64,000 nt of DNA from Candidatus Gastranaerophilales bacterium (GTDB lineage: Bacteria > Cyanobacteriota > Vampirovibrionia > Gastranaerophilales > Gastranaerophilaceae): assembly GCA_947587615.1 (NCBI GenBank), contig CANPYC010000006.1, positions 1 to 64,000 on the forward strand, given 5' to 3'. This document shows, in pieces, positions 9,099-18,780 of the stretch. The position numbers and the translations under genes are program-made. Numbering within the stretch: the stretch's first letter is position 1; each line of letters begins with the position of its first letter. The notes beneath the pieces were generated by a model that was not told the DNA's origin, did no database searches, and saw only the letters and a list, made by a program, of their open reading frames with translations.

Positions 9099-12000
9099 TT
9101 ATTTAAAAATATCCAAAAAACTTTTCTTTCTGTAATTTGTTATTGTGTCATAAGTTAGCTCGGTATTTTTATCAAATACCCTATAAGCACACAAAAACGC
9201 ATTAGCCGTATCAATTGAAGTAAAACTTGGAATACAGTACATCTGCGCAATTGTTCTTATTTTAAAACCTGCGTTTTGAGAGTTTTTGCCCGTCGTGGGG
9301 GTATTTATAATAAAGCTTAAACGTCCGTCTTTCATACGTTTTTGAAGCTTATCAATCATAAATTTTTCAATCATTTTAGACGGTATTCCGTTTTTTTCAA
9401 GGAATTTATGCGTCCCCCAAGTTGCCATAATGAAAAAGCCTTGTCTAAAAAGCCTTCTTAGCATTGGAAGTGCGGGTTTTTTACAGTGGTCATTCAAAGA
9501 TACCAAAACCCTCTGTTTAGATTTTGAAAATTTATGCCCGCCCGCCAAAAATGCTTTATATAAAGCTCTTTTATACGTTGTATCAACACCTAAAACTTCA
9601 CCCGTTGATTTCATCTCGGGAGCTAGGGCAGGGTCAATTCTGTTTAATTTTTGCCAAGAGAACACGGGCATTTTAACAGAAACAAGGTTTGTTTTTCGAT
9701 ATAAACCGACACCAAAACCCGCTCTTCTGATTGACTTACCCAAAATAGCATCAACTGCTATTTTTGTCATCGGAATACCCGTTACTTTGCTCATAATCGG
9801 AACGGTTCTTGAGGCTCTCGGGTTAACTTCTATTACATAAACCTTATCATCTTTAATTATAAATTGAATATTCATTAAGCCTTTAATATTAAGCTTTTGA
9901 GCAATTCTTGTCGCATAGTTAACAAGTATTCTCTCATTCTTTTTAGAGATATTTTGACTCGGATAAATACTCATAGAATCACCCGAATGCACACCCGCAC
10001 GCTCGATATGTTCGCAAATACCCGGGATTAATATATCCCTTCCGTCGCTTATTGCGTCAAGCTCTACTTCCATACCTTCGATGTACTGGTCTATTAAAAC
10101 AGGATGTTCATTTGAAAACTTCAAAGCTTCCGTTATATAAGTTAAAAGCTCTTCATCATTATAAACAACCTGCATTCCTCTGCCGCCTATAACATAACTC
10201 GGGCGAACCAATACGGGATAATTAAGCTCTTTAACAGCACTTAGAGCAGCTGTTGCAGAAGTAACAGCACATCCTTTCGGTTGAGGTATTCTCAATTCTT
10301 TCAATAATTTTTCAAATATTTTTCTATCTTCCGTTGCATTAATGCTTTTTATGCTTGTACCAAGGATTTTAATTCCTTCCTTATCAAGCTTTTCAGCGAG
10401 ATTTATTGCCGTTTGTCCTCCAAATTGAACCAAAACCCCTTTAGGATTTTCTTTTTTTACAATATTCATTATGTATTCGATATTCATAGGTTCAAAATAT
10501 AACCTTGTTGCAATATCAAAATCCGTCGATAGCGTTTCGGGGTTAGAGTTAACCATAACAGCTTCCCATCCTTGACTTATAAGCTGTCTTGCCGCATGAA
10601 CCGAACAATAGTCAAATTCAATTCCCTGTCCTATTCTAATTGGACCTGAACCCAAAACAAGAATAGTACCTCTGGAATTTTTATATTCTTCTTCCAGAGA
10701 TTTTTTATATTCTTCAACTTCATCAAATTCATTATAAGTAGAGTAAAAATAAGGTGTTGTTGCTTCAAATTCGGCTGCACATGTATCAACAATTCTAAAA
10801 GAAGCTTCAACTTCAAACGCTGCAAGAGTTTCCTCCGTGGCACCCGTTAAGAGCATGATTTCACTATCCAAAAAACCAAACTGTTTTGCTTTTATATAGA
10901 GTTCTCTTGTCAATTCTTCGCAAGAGAGTGTTTTTTCCATATCAACAATTTCTTTTATTTTTGCAATAAACCATTTGTCAATTTTTGTAATCGTACACAG
11001 AGTATTAATTTCATTGTTATTATAAAGAGCTTGAGCAAGTCTGAATATTCTTCTGTCGTCTTGAATTGATAATTCACAAAGTAAATCATCATTGGATAAT
11101 TGTTCAAAACCACGGTGCAAAAGCCCCGTGTATCGCTCTTCAAGAGAAGCAACCGCTTTTTTAAACGAAGAATTAAACGTTCTTCCGATTGCCATAATCT
11201 CGCCCGTTGCTTTCATTTTTGTTCCAAGGATTCTGTCGCCGCTTGAAAATTTATCAAAAGGCCATTTTGGAATTTTTGTAACAATATAATCAAGAGCAGG
11301 CTCAAACGCTGCGGTTTTATTTGTTATAGGATTTTTAATTTCGTAAAGATTATAGCCTACGGCAATTTTTGTTGATATTTTAGCTATCGGATATCCTGTC
11401 GCTTTCGAAGCCAAAGCGGACGAGCGAGAAACCCTCGGATTAACTTCAATTACGTAATATTGATTTGACGTTGTATCAAGTGCAAATTGAACATTGCACC
11501 CGCCTTCAATTTTAAGCGCACGTGCAATTTTAATTGCGCTTGAGCGAAGCATTTGATATTCATTGTTTGTTAAAGTCTGGCTTGGTGCAACAACAAAACT
11601 GTCGCCCGTATGAATACCAATCGGGTCAATATTTTCCATATTACAAATTATTATACAGGTGTCGTTTGCGTCTCTTATTACTTCGTATTCAATTTCTTTA
11701 AAACCTGCAATCGATTTTTCAACAAGAACTTGATTAATAGGAGATTGCATAAGTCCGGAATGGACAATTTCTTCATATTCTTTGCCGTTTCTTGCTATTC
11801 CGCCTCCTGAACCGCCTAAAGTAAAAGCGGGTCTTATGATTATAGGAAAGCCGATTTTTTCATAAAATTGATAAGCTTCTTCGTAACTTGATACAATTGC
11901 GCTATCGGGGATAGGCTCGTTAATTTCATTCATTAAATTTTTAAAAAGTTCTCTATCTTCCGCTTTTTTGATAGATTCAATATTTGTTCCCAACAGTCTT

Positions 12001-12335
12001 ACTTTATACTCGTTTAAAATTCCGCTGTCATAAAGTTCACATGCCAGATTTAACCCCGTTTGCCCTCCGAGTGTTGCAATTAAACCCTGCGGACGCTCTT
12101 TTATTATAATTTCGCTCAAACAATCAAGCGTTAAAGGCTCGATATATACTTTATCGGCTATTCCTTCATCCGTCATAATCGTTGCAGGATTTGAATTAAC
12201 AAGGACAATCTCAATTCCTTCTTCTCTTAGTGCTCTGCAAGCTTGAGTACCCGCATAGTCAAATTCTGCCGCTTGTCCTATAACAATAGGACCTGAGCCT
12301 ATAACAAGAACTTTTTTAAGAGACTTATCTTTCAT
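9099..12335 (-). CDS. carB: Carbamoyl-phosphate synthase large subunit
   Basis: Two ATP-grasp halves, GSGPIVIGQAAEFDYAGTQACRALREEG. Confidence 0.97.
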   Translation of the reverse strand: MKDKSLKKVLVIGSGPIVIGQAAEFDYAGTQACRALREEGIEIVLVNSNPATIMTDEGIADKVYIEPLTLDCLSEIIIKERPQGLIATLGGQTGLNLACELYDSGILNEYKVRLLGTNIESIKKAEDRELFKNLMNEINEPIPDSAIVSSYEEAYQFYEKIGFPIIIRPAFTLGGSGGGIARNGKEYEEIVHSGLMQSPINQVLVEKSIAGFKEIEYEVIRDANDTCIIICNMENIDPIGIHTGDSFVVAPSQTLTNNEYQMLRSSAIKIARALKIEGGCNVQFALDTTSNQYYVIEVNPRVSRSSALASKATGYPIAKISTKIAVGYNLYEIKNPITNKTAAFEPALDYIVTKIPKWPFDKFSSGDRILGTKMKATGEIMAIGRTFNSSFKKAVASLEERYTGLLHRGFEQLSNDDLLCELSIQDDRRIFRLAQALYNNNEINTLCTITKIDKWFIAKIKEIVDMEKTLSCEELTRELYIKAKQFGFLDSEIMLLTGATEETLAAFEVEASFRIVDTCAAEFEATTPYFYSTYNEFDEVEEYKKSLEEEYKNSRGTILVLGSGPIRIGQGIEFDYCSVHAARQLISQGWEAVMVNSNPETLSTDFDIATRLYFEPMNIEYIMNIVKKENPKGVLVQFGGQTAINLAEKLDKEGIKILGTSIKSINATEDRKIFEKLLKELRIPQPKGCAVTSATAALSAVKELNYPVLVRPSYVIGGRGMQVVYNDEELLTYITEALKFSNEHPVLIDQYIEGMEVELDAISDGRDILIPGICEHIERAGVHSGDSMSIYPSQNISKKNERILVNYATRIAQKLNIKGLMNIQFIIKDDKVYVIEVNPRASRTVPIMSKVTGIPMTKIAVDAILGKSIRRAGFGVGLYRKTNLVSVKMPVFSWQKLNRIDPALAPEMKSTGEVLGVDTTYKRALYKAFLAGGHKFSKSKQRVLVSLNDHCKKPALPMLRRLFRQGFFIMATWGTHKFLEKNGIPSKMIEKFMIDKLQKRMKDGRLSFIINTPTTGKNSQNAGFKIRTIAQMYCIPSFTSIDTANAFLCAYRVFDKNTELTYDTITNYRKKSFLDIFK

Positions 12336-13431
12336 TTTTTACCTCGTTAATTCTAATAATATCCCTGCGAGCTATATTTATCCATTCGTCAAAAATTATT
12401 TCCGCATCTTTTGGTCCCGGGTTTGCTTCAGGATGAAATTGAACGGCATAAACTCTCTGACCCGAGATTTCAAACCCTTCAAGCGTTCTGTCGTTAAGAT
12501 TTATATAAGTCGGGCGCATTATGGCGGTAATTGAATTAATATCAACCGCATAACCGTGGTTTTGGCTTGTCATAATAACTTTTTGATTTTCCAAATTAAA
12601 CACGGGATGATTTGCGCCCCTGTGCCCGTATTTAAGCTTATATGTCGAAGCACCCGCTGCAAGAGCCAAAAGTTGATATCCTAAACAAATACCAAATATT
12701 GGCAGATTTCCCATTAACTCTTTTATTTGTGCTATTTGAAAAGTATAATTAGCAGGGTCTCCTGGGCCGTTTGATAAAAAGAGTGCGTCAAAATTTCCTT
12801 CCAAAATCTCTTGAGCGCTTACGGTTGCGGGGAAAACGGTAAGCTTACAGCCCCTTTTTGCAAGCGAGTTTAATATTCCTTTTTTTGCTCCGTAGTCAAT
12901 AAAAGCCATATTAATTTTACCGTCATTATTAAACTCATATTTTTGCTTGGGGCTAACATCAAGAATAATATCTTTTTTTGTATAAAAATTGTTTAATTTT
13001 TCAAGTTTTTCATTGATTTGAAAAACATCCAAATCCGAGCTTGTAATATAAGCCGCCATTGTACCGTATTCTCTAATTTTCTTAACAAGGCTTCTTGTAT
13101 CAATATTATCAAGAGCCACTATATTTTTTGATTTTAAATATTGCGTGAGTGTATCTCTGGATTGATAATGGCTTTCAACTTGCGATACATTTTTTACAAC
13201 AAAACCTAAAAGAGCAGGCTTATCTGATTCAAAATCGGTATTGTTAATTCCATAATTTCCAATTTCAGGGTATGTCATAACAATTATCTGCCCTGCATAA
13301 GAAGGGTCTGTTAAAATTTCCTGATAGCCGACTATTGAGGTATTAAAAACAATTTCCCCTTCATAAGCTCCGATTGCGCCAAAAGAATTACCTTTTATAA
13401 TACTCCCATCCTGTAATAATAATGTTGCCAC
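12325..13431 (-). CDS. carA: Carbamoyl-phosphate synthase small subunit
   Basis: Class I glutamine amidotransferase GICLGYQLLALAAG and QFHPEANPGP motifs; overlaps carB start. Confidence 0.97.
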   Translation of the reverse strand: MATLLLQDGSIIKGNSFGAIGAYEGEIVFNTSIVGYQEILTDPSYAGQIIVMTYPEIGNYGINNTDFESDKPALLGFVVKNVSQVESHYQSRDTLTQYLKSKNIVALDNIDTRSLVKKIREYGTMAAYITSSDLDVFQINEKLEKLNNFYTKKDIILDVSPKQKYEFNNDGKINMAFIDYGAKKGILNSLAKRGCKLTVFPATVSAQEILEGNFDALFLSNGPGDPANYTFQIAQIKELMGNLPIFGICLGYQLLALAAGASTYKLKYGHRGANHPVFNLENQKVIMTSQNHGYAVDINSITAIMRPTYINLNDRTLEGFEISGQRVYAVQFHPEANPGPKDAEIIFDEWINIARRDIIRINEVKNER

Positions 13432-14174
13432 TATATCACCTCTTGAACTTCTTTTTCAATTTCTTCATAAATCTTTTTAATTGCTTCAACTACATCAGGC
13501 GCCTTTGTAACGGCTCTACCCAGTACTATAAAATCAGCCCCGTTTTTTATGGCATTAGAAGGCGTATTAATTCTTTTTTGGTCGTCAACATTTGCCCATA
13601 GGGGTCTTATTCCGGGGGTTAAAACCAAAAAATCATCCCCCAGTTCTTTTTTAATTAGCCTAATTTCATTTGCCGAAGCAACAACACCATCCAACCCCGC
13701 TGATTTAGCGTTTTTTGCCAAGTCAAGCACAAACTCTTGAAGTGTTTTTTTATTTGAAAGCTCGTCTTTTAAAGTTTGCTCATCAATACTTGTTAAAACG
13801 CTAACACCAAGAATTAAAGGTTTTTTTGTATTAAAATCTTTGCTTGCTTTATTCGCCCCTTCTCTTGCGCTTTTCATCATCTTAATTCCGCCCGTGGTAT
13901 GGACATTAAAAAAAGTTGCGCCGTTTTTTATGATGTTGTATGAAGCACGCTCAACCGTATTTGGAATATCATGCAATTTAACATCCAAAAAAAAGTCGGA
14001 ATTTTTTTCTTTAATATAATTAATAATTTCTAATCCGCAGCCGCAAAAAAGCTCTAAACCGACTTTAAAAACTCCGACATAAGGACTTAATTTATCCACA
14101 AGAGTTTTTGCTTTTTCAATTGTTTCAACATCAAGCGCTAAAACCAGCTTCTGTCTGATTTTTTCATTAATCAT
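13431..14174 (-). CDS. pyrF: Orotidine-5'-phosphate decarboxylase
   Basis: DVKLHDIPNTV active-site motif. Confidence 0.96.
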   Translation of the reverse strand: MINEKIRQKLVLALDVETIEKAKTLVDKLSPYVGVFKVGLELFCGCGLEIINYIKEKNSDFFLDVKLHDIPNTVERASYNIIKNGATFFNVHTTGGIKMMKSAREGANKASKDFNTKKPLILGVSVLTSIDEQTLKDELSNKKTLQEFVLDLAKNAKSAGLDGVVASANEIRLIKKELGDDFLVLTPGIRPLWANVDDQKRINTPSNAIKNGADFIVLGRAVTKAPDVVEAIKKIYEEIEKEVQEVI

Positions 14175-15163
14175 ACTATTATTTTTCCTTTTAGCTCCAT
14201 ATTTTCAAAGGGTGTAATTTTGCATTTAGATTGCATTTTATCCCCCTTAACAACCCAAGTTGCATTTAAATTTACCCTTGTTTTTAAATTATTTTCAATT
14301 CTTAAAATTTTCCTTGGGTTATATGCCATTTTCTCAAGGGTTTTATCAAGCCCTAAAAGCGAATAGCTTAAGCTGAACGCCGTTTCTAAACCAATAACCC
14401 CGTTTAGCGCTTCATTATATGGTTTTAATTTTTCTTCAAGGCTGTGAGGTGCATGGTCTGTTGCTATAACATCAATTGTATCATCCAAAAGAGCGTTTAT
14501 TATTGCTTCTTTATCTTCTTTTTTACCTAAAGGCGGGTTCATTTTAAATTTTCCCGTATTATCGCCGATATTTACCACATCCTCTTTTGTAAAAGTAAAA
14601 TAATGCGGCGCAGTTTCAGCGCTTACCCCAAGCCCTTTTGATTTTGCTTTTTTAATAAGCTCTATACTTTCTTTTTTTGAAACATGGCAAAAATGAAGCC
14701 TCGGCTCAAACCCTTTGTTTTTAGCCAATTCAAAAAGCTCAATCTGCCAAGAAATTTCAGAAGCTTCATCTTCACAGTGCGATAAAATTAAATAACCGCT
14801 CTTTAGTGCCTTTAAAAAAACCTCTTTATCCAACAAAGGTAAACCGTCATTTGAAAAACCAACAGCGCCGCTTTGCGTAAGTTCATCAAAATTAACAAGC
14901 TCTAAACTATCAAGATTTTTTGTAATAGCAGCAATTGGGTAAATATTAAAATTTAGCTCTTTTGCTTTATTTAGAATATATTTAATTATTGAAGGATTAT
15001 CGCAAACGGGCTTTGTATTAGGCATTGTACAAACACCTTTAAAACCACCACAAATAGCGGATTTTACCCCTGTTTCAATGGTTTCTTTATAGGTAAACCC
15101 CGGTTCTCTAAAATGCACATGCATATCTATTAAAGAAGGTATTTCAACTGTTTGATTTTCCAT
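14171..15163 (-). CDS. pyrC: Dihydroorotase
   Basis: DMHVHFREPG and DVIATDHAPH motifs. Confidence 0.95.
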   Translation of the reverse strand: MENQTVEIPSLIDMHVHFREPGFTYKETIETGVKSAICGGFKGVCTMPNTKPVCDNPSIIKYILNKAKELNFNIYPIAAITKNLDSLELVNFDELTQSGAVGFSNDGLPLLDKEVFLKALKSGYLILSHCEDEASEISWQIELFELAKNKGFEPRLHFCHVSKKESIELIKKAKSKGLGVSAETAPHYFTFTKEDVVNIGDNTGKFKMNPPLGKKEDKEAIINALLDDTIDVIATDHAPHSLEEKLKPYNEALNGVIGLETAFSLSYSLLGLDKTLEKMAYNPRKILRIENNLKTRVNLNATWVVKGDKMQSKCKITPFENMELKGKIIV

Positions 15164-15171
15164 TTTTCCTT

Positions 15172-16062
15172 TTATAATCCTTGCGAAGCAAGCACCAAAT
15201 CAAGAATAGCCATTCTGACATAAACCCCGTTTTTAGCTTGATTTAGTATTGTTCTTGCGTTTTGAAGCTCTAAAACATCGCTTCTGATTTCAATATCTCG
15301 ATTAACAGGCCCCGGGTGCATTAAAAACGCAGCATAGGGCAGGTTTTCTTTTGTAATTTGAAAATTATTTATATAATAATCAAAATCAATATATTCTTGT
15401 ATTCTTTCTCTTTGTATTCTAAGAGCCATAATTATATCACTGCCTTCAAAGGCTTCAGGGAGGGATGTATAATACTTAACCCCTTCAATATGCGCCCCTT
15501 GAAAGTTTTCAGGGGCTAAAACACGCAAATTCATTCCGAATTTTTTCAACAGCACTATATTTGACTTTGCAACACGTGAATGTGCAACATCCCCTACAAA
15601 AGTTATTGTTTTTTGATTTAAGTCAAGAAAATGTTTTTTAATTGTATAAAAATCAAGTAATGCCTGTGTAGGATGAGCCGTAGCGCCACTTCCCGCATTT
15701 ATAAAAGAAATTTCCTGATAAAATCTTCTATTTGCAAGATTATTTACCAATAAATCGTCAGAATGTCTTAATATTACGGCATTCATACCAATTGCAGTTA
15801 AATTATTTATTGTGTCAAATATATCTTCTCCTTTGTTTAAAGAAGAAGTATTTGCGCAAAAATCATACATATTTGCATGGATTTTATTTGCCGCCATTTC
15901 AAAAGACATTTTTGTTCTTGTTGAATTTTCAAAAAACATTGTAGCAACATGTGCGTTAATGTGATTTGACTTTCTTATACCTTTTTCAAATTCACACGCA
16001 CGGTTGTAAATTTGTATAATGTCATCTGTTGTCAAGCTTTCAATATTAATCAAATGTTTCAT
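15172..16062 (-). CDS. pyrB: Aspartate carbamoyltransferase catalytic subunit
   Basis: FFENSTRTKMSFE, HPTQALLDF, HPGPVNR motifs. Confidence 0.97.
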   Translation of the reverse strand: MKHLINIESLTTDDIIQIYNRACEFEKGIRKSNHINAHVATMFFENSTRTKMSFEMAANKIHANMYDFCANTSSLNKGEDIFDTINNLTAIGMNAVILRHSDDLLVNNLANRRFYQEISFINAGSGATAHPTQALLDFYTIKKHFLDLNQKTITFVGDVAHSRVAKSNIVLLKKFGMNLRVLAPENFQGAHIEGVKYYTSLPEAFEGSDIIMALRIQRERIQEYIDFDYYINNFQITKENLPYAAFLMHPGPVNRDIEIRSDVLELQNARTILNQAKNGVYVRMAILDLVLASQGL

Positions 16063-16072
16063 TTTTCTAACC

Positions 16073-16645
16073 TTATTTTCTGCTTCCGGGTTTAATTAAC
16101 TCAATGCCTTGCTTGCACAAGGGACAATCTTTAGCTTCATAAGTTATTGGCGATGAAGTTAAAAGTGAATATATTTCAAATTTGTCTTTAAGTTTTCCCT
16201 GAGTTCTGTCTACTATACAACCCACGGCTGCAATTTCGCAATTATATTCTTTGATGGCTTCAATTGTTTCAAAAATCGTTTTTGCGGTTGTTATAACATC
16301 TTCAATTATTACGACTTTTTCGCCTTTTTTGAGCGAATAGCCCCGTCTTAGCTGCATTATGTTATCTTTTCTTTCCACAAAAAGATTTCTTTTTTTTGTT
16401 TGTTTTGCAACTTCGTACCCAAATATTATAGCACCGATAGCAGGAGCAACAATAGTATCAAACTTAATATTTTGTAACTTTTTAGCAAGCTCTTTGGCTA
16501 AGGTTTCGACTACATCAGGATATTGGTACAATTTTGCACATTGAAAATATGTATCGGAATGAAGCCCTGAAGTAAGGCAAAAATGACCGCTTAAAAGCCC
16601 GTCCGCTTTTGTTAACAATTCTTTAACATCAATTTTTTCAGTCAT
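16073..16645 (-). CDS. pyrE: Orotate phosphoribosyltransferase
   Basis: PRPP-loop VVIIEDVITTAKT; operon context. Confidence 0.95.
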   Translation of the reverse strand: MTEKIDVKELLTKADGLLSGHFCLTSGLHSDTYFQCAKLYQYPDVVETLAKELAKKLQNIKFDTIVAPAIGAIIFGYEVAKQTKKRNLFVERKDNIMQLRRGYSLKKGEKVVIIEDVITTAKTIFETIEAIKEYNCEIAAVGCIVDRTQGKLKDKFEIYSLLTSSPITYEAKDCPLCKQGIELIKPGSRK

Positions 16646-17579
16646 TTTTGATTGCTCCTTTTAACTTTTCTAAGTCCTCAAAATTATTTTTTACCATAAA
16701 ATCATTTAATTTAACAGCTAAATCATAACAAATTGTCGGATTTGTAAAGTTTGATGTACCAACCTGAAAAGCGTCCGCACCACAGAAGAAAAATTCAAAT
16801 AAATCATTTAATGTACTTATTCCGCCCATGGCAATTATGGGAATTTTTACCGCTTCTTTAATTTGTTTTATCATATAAAGCGCAACGGGTTTCACACAAG
16901 AACCCGAAAGCCCGCCTTGAGTGGTTTTTTTAACAAACTTATCATTTATATATTCAATTTTAACCCCGAGCGCTCTTATTGTATTAATTGCGCTGATACA
17001 ATCCGCACCCGCTTCTTGGGCAGCAATTGCAAGGGATTTAATTATGCTTGTATTGGGTGAAAGTTTAACAATCAAAAAACCTTTATAATTTTTTCTGATT
17101 TTTAGAGTAATTTCATAAAGGCTATCCGGGTTTAAACCAAACTCCAAACATCCCTTATTAACGTTAGGACAAGAAACATTTACTTCAAGCGCTTTAATAT
17201 TATTCTCGTTTGCTTTTTGTGCAAGCTTTTCATAGTCATCAGGGGTTGAGCCTGCAATATTCAAAAGAAAATCTATATTTTTTTCTTTCAAAATCGGCAG
17301 TTTTTCCCTTAAAAAGCTTTCTATTCCGATATTTTCAAGACCTATGCGATTAATTAAACCGCCCTTAACTTCAAAAAGCCGCTCTCCAGCGTTACCCGCT
17401 CTTTTTTCAAGGGTTATTCCTTTTGTTGAAATTGCACCAAAACAATTTAAATCGATAAAATTTTCATATTCGTCACAATAGCCGTATGTTCCGCTTGCGG
17501 CAATTATCGGGGATTTTAGAGTAAGGCTGTTATTTGTTTTTGGATTTCTTAAAATTGTTTTAAGTCTTTTTAATTCCAT
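16638..17579 (-). CDS. pyrD: Dihydroorotate dehydrogenase (class 1B type)
   Basis: NVSCPNV motif, adjacent to pyrK. Confidence 0.94.
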   Translation of the reverse strand: MELKRLKTILRNPKTNNSLTLKSPIIAASGTYGYCDEYENFIDLNCFGAISTKGITLEKRAGNAGERLFEVKGGLINRIGLENIGIESFLREKLPILKEKNIDFLLNIAGSTPDDYEKLAQKANENNIKALEVNVSCPNVNKGCLEFGLNPDSLYEITLKIRKNYKGFLIVKLSPNTSIIKSLAIAAQEAGADCISAINTIRALGVKIEYINDKFVKKTTQGGLSGSCVKPVALYMIKQIKEAVKIPIIAMGGISTLNDLFEFFFCGADAFQVGTSNFTNPTICYDLAVKLNDFMVKNNFEDLEKLKGAIKND

Positions 17580-18307
17580 AAAACCTCGCTTCCTGAAAAT
17601 ACGGGCCCGTCTTTACAAACTGAAGCGTTAATTTTTTCGTTATTTTTCAAAAGATTTATAACGCACCCTCTGCAAACTCCGATTGAGCAAGCCATTACTT
17701 TTTCAAGGGAAATTTCCGTTTCAATATTCATTTTATTTGTAATTTCACAAAGTTTTTGAAGAACGATATTAGGGCCGCAAGAATATATCTTCTCGATTTT
17801 TCTTTCTTTTATTATATTTTCAATATTATCTAAAACGCTTCCGCCAATTTTTGTTTCATCACTTCCTTTAATTATTTCATCATCAGCCCTAAAACCTGAT
17901 ATCAAATAATTTTTAATATTTTTCTTATTCATTTCTTCTTTTAAAAAAAGCATTGGCGCAATTCCAATCCCTGCACCGATAAGCAGCGAATTTTTATTTT
18001 CAATGTTAAAACCTCTACCCATAGGAGCAAGAAAATCAACTTCATCATTGGCTTTAAGGGTTTTAAAGTAGCCCGTTGCTTCGCCTTTAACTTTATATAG
18101 AATTTTTATGATATTATTATCAAAACCGGCAATGCTAAAAGGACGTCTTAGCGTTTTAAAGGGGCAGAGCATTGATACAAATTGCCCCGCAGAAGCACTT
18201 TCAAGGTCTGATTTAATTAACATCTTACAACAGTCTTTTGCAATTAAATCATTTGATATAACCTTGCCTTTATATTCTTTGTAATCTTTTTTATTGTAAT
18301 CTTTCAT
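17570..18307 (-). CDS. pyrK: Dihydroorotate dehydrogenase electron-transfer subunit
   Basis: FAD/NAD fold plus C-terminal [2Fe-2S] Cys cluster (CSIGVCRGCVINL...C). ORF track starts at a TTG (18310); ATG at 18307. Confidence 0.9.
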   Translation of the reverse strand: MKDYNKKDYKEYKGKVISNDLIAKDCCKMLIKSDLESASAGQFVSMLCPFKTLRRPFSIAGFDNNIIKILYKVKGEATGYFKTLKANDEVDFLAPMGRGFNIENKNSLLIGAGIGIAPMLFLKEEMNKKNIKNYLISGFRADDEIIKGSDETKIGGSVLDNIENIIKERKIEKIYSCGPNIVLQKLCEITNKMNIETEISLEKVMACSIGVCRGCVINLLKNNEKINASVCKDGPVFSGSEVLWN

Positions 18308-18327
18308 CAATTCCTCATACTATAAAA

Positions 18328-18353
18328 AAAGAAAGCCAAAAAGAGCTTTCTTT
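18328..18353 (-). promoter_or_regulatory. Attenuator-like intrinsic terminator in the pyr operon leader
   Basis: Minus strand AAAGAAAGC-TCTTTTTG-GCTTTCTTT followed by TTTTA; 18 nt upstream of pyrK, leaving no room for a promoter between them. Confidence 0.65.
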
Positions 18354-18358
18354 ATTTT

Positions 18359-18391
18359 TTATCTTGTTTTTTTATTTTTAAATACTCTCAT
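18359..18391 (-). CDS. Candidate 10-aa leader peptide MRVFKNKKTR upstream of pyrK
   Basis: ATG preceded by AAAGGTAGG (SD-like); stop codon lies 5 nt before the attenuator stem. Confidence 0.35.
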   Translation of the reverse strand: MRVFKNKKTR

Positions 18392-18497
18392 CCGACCTAC
18401 CTTTGATAATTATAAAACAAAAAAAATATAAATTAAAATACTTTGTTAAAAATATTTTAAACCAAACTTTAATGTGTTTAAATTTGTTAAATTTGCT

Positions 18498-18731
18498 CTA
18501 TTTCCAACTGAACTTTTCGGGAACGGGGTCATAGCCTCCTTTATGATAAGGATGACATTTTGAAATTCTTTTAATTCCAAGCCAAACTCCTTTAATAACT
18601 CCGAAGCGCTCTATCGCCTGATATGTATAAAGCGAGCAGGTAGGCTCAAACCTGCAAACGCTCGGAGTAAACTTTGAAAAAAATCTGTATATTGAAATGA
18701 GTTTTAAAAAAATAATTTTAAATATATTCAT
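18498..18731 (-). CDS. yidD: Membrane protein insertion efficiency factor
   Basis: Short protein with [19 protein letters not shown] and [14 protein letters not shown], diagnostic of YidD. Confidence 0.93.
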   Translation of the reverse strand: MNIFKIIFLKLISIYRFFSKFTPSVCRFEPTCSLYTYQAIERFGVIKGVWLGIKRISKCHPYHKGGYDPVPEKFSWK

Positions 18732-18780
18732 TCCCTATCTCACCTTAAAAGTATTATATATCAAAAGCCGCAATAAAACA

